In this document: one piece after another, positions 5,511 to 5,561 of the stretch | Position numbering within the stretch: position 1 is the first letter of the stretch | Layout: every line of letters begins with the position of its first letter | Source: an uncultured bacterium | GTDB lineage: Bacteria > Bacteroidota > Bacteroidia > Bacteroidales > Bacteroidaceae | Assembly: GCA_905215575.1 (NCBI GenBank) | Contig: CAJMQV010000128.1 | Location: forward strand, 1 to 5,561 | Length of the DNA: 5,561 nt | Direction: 5' to 3' | Notes under the pieces: model-generated | What the model saw: only the letters and a program-made list of their open reading frames with translations | What the model was told of the DNA's origin: nothing | Databases searched by the model: none | Made by a program: the position numbers and the translations under genes

Positions 5511-5561
5511 TTAGAGTGAAACATAAACCACCTTCTTGGTCTCGAAAAACTCTTCGTGGAA
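5511..5561 (-). CDS. C-terminus of an unidentified minus-strand gene (partial)
   Basis: Reading inward from the right edge on the minus strand gives FHEEFFETKKVVYVSL followed by TAA (5513-5511). The open frame reaches the window edge and stops 15 bases before the ATG of the MBL hydrolase gene, as expected for the preceding gene of an operon. The charged, then beta-strand-like tail is too short to name a family, so I assign no function. That it is coding is inferred from the open frame, the plausible composition and the tight spacing. Confidence 0.55.
   Translation of the reverse strand, partial: FHEEFFETKKVVYVSL

Noticed and set aside
4905..5519. A 204-codon plus-strand frame opposite the MBL hydrolase
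   Set aside because: The minus strand carries all metal-binding motifs of the MBL fold; the plus-strand frame is its shadow.
5518..5525. TATGTTTC on the minus strand as a -7 promoter element for the MBL gene
   Set aside because: It matches TAnnTTTG at all but the last base, lies inside the coding end of the upstream gene and has no clear TTTG at the -33 position.

Overview
The window looks like chromosomal DNA from a gut-type Bacteroidales (Bacteroides, Phocaeicola or Prevotella-like). The reasons are an Rnf cluster that ends with rnfA and no rnfB, a TAnnTTTG-type -7 promoter element before galE, weak or absent Shine-Dalgarno sequences before several genes, and a Bacteroidales-like GalE. The genus is an inference; nothing here fixes the species.

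Layout. Positions 1-1905 (+) hold the 3' end of an Rnf operon: the last 14 codons of rnfD, then rnfG, rnfE and rnfA, closed by a strong intrinsic terminator at 1929-1957. A likely promoter (1976-2011) then drives a monocistronic galE (2046-3080). A 239-base gap (3081-3319) follows. It carries three small dyads and a strong terminator-type hairpin that ends 25 bases before a YbdG/MscS-type mechanosensitive channel gene (3320-4597, +). The 256-base convergent gap (4598-4853) holds a 14-bp palindrome flanked by a 9-base direct repeat, and a long hairpin that works as a terminator for the minus strand. A glyoxalase-II-like metallo-beta-lactamase gene (4854-5495, -) follows, and the last 16 codons of another minus-strand gene enter at the right edge (5511-5561).

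How the genes work together. RnfD, G, E and A are membrane subunits of the ferredoxin:NAD+ oxidoreductase, which couples electron transfer to Na+ or H+ export. RnfA and RnfE each keep their intramembrane metal-ligand cysteine pair, and RnfG keeps its covalent-flavin threonine. galE supplies UDP-galactose (perhaps also UDP-GalNAc) for surface glycans. The channel gene is expected to protect cells during osmotic downshift. The MBL protein is a cytosolic thioester hydrolase or detoxification-type enzyme. These are four separate transcription units with housekeeping roles.

I found no convincing new multi-gene system. The items most worth a second look are the palindromic element at 4696-4754, the terminator-like hairpin right before the channel gene, the variant flavinylation motif in RnfG, and the small residue at the GalE substrate-gate position.
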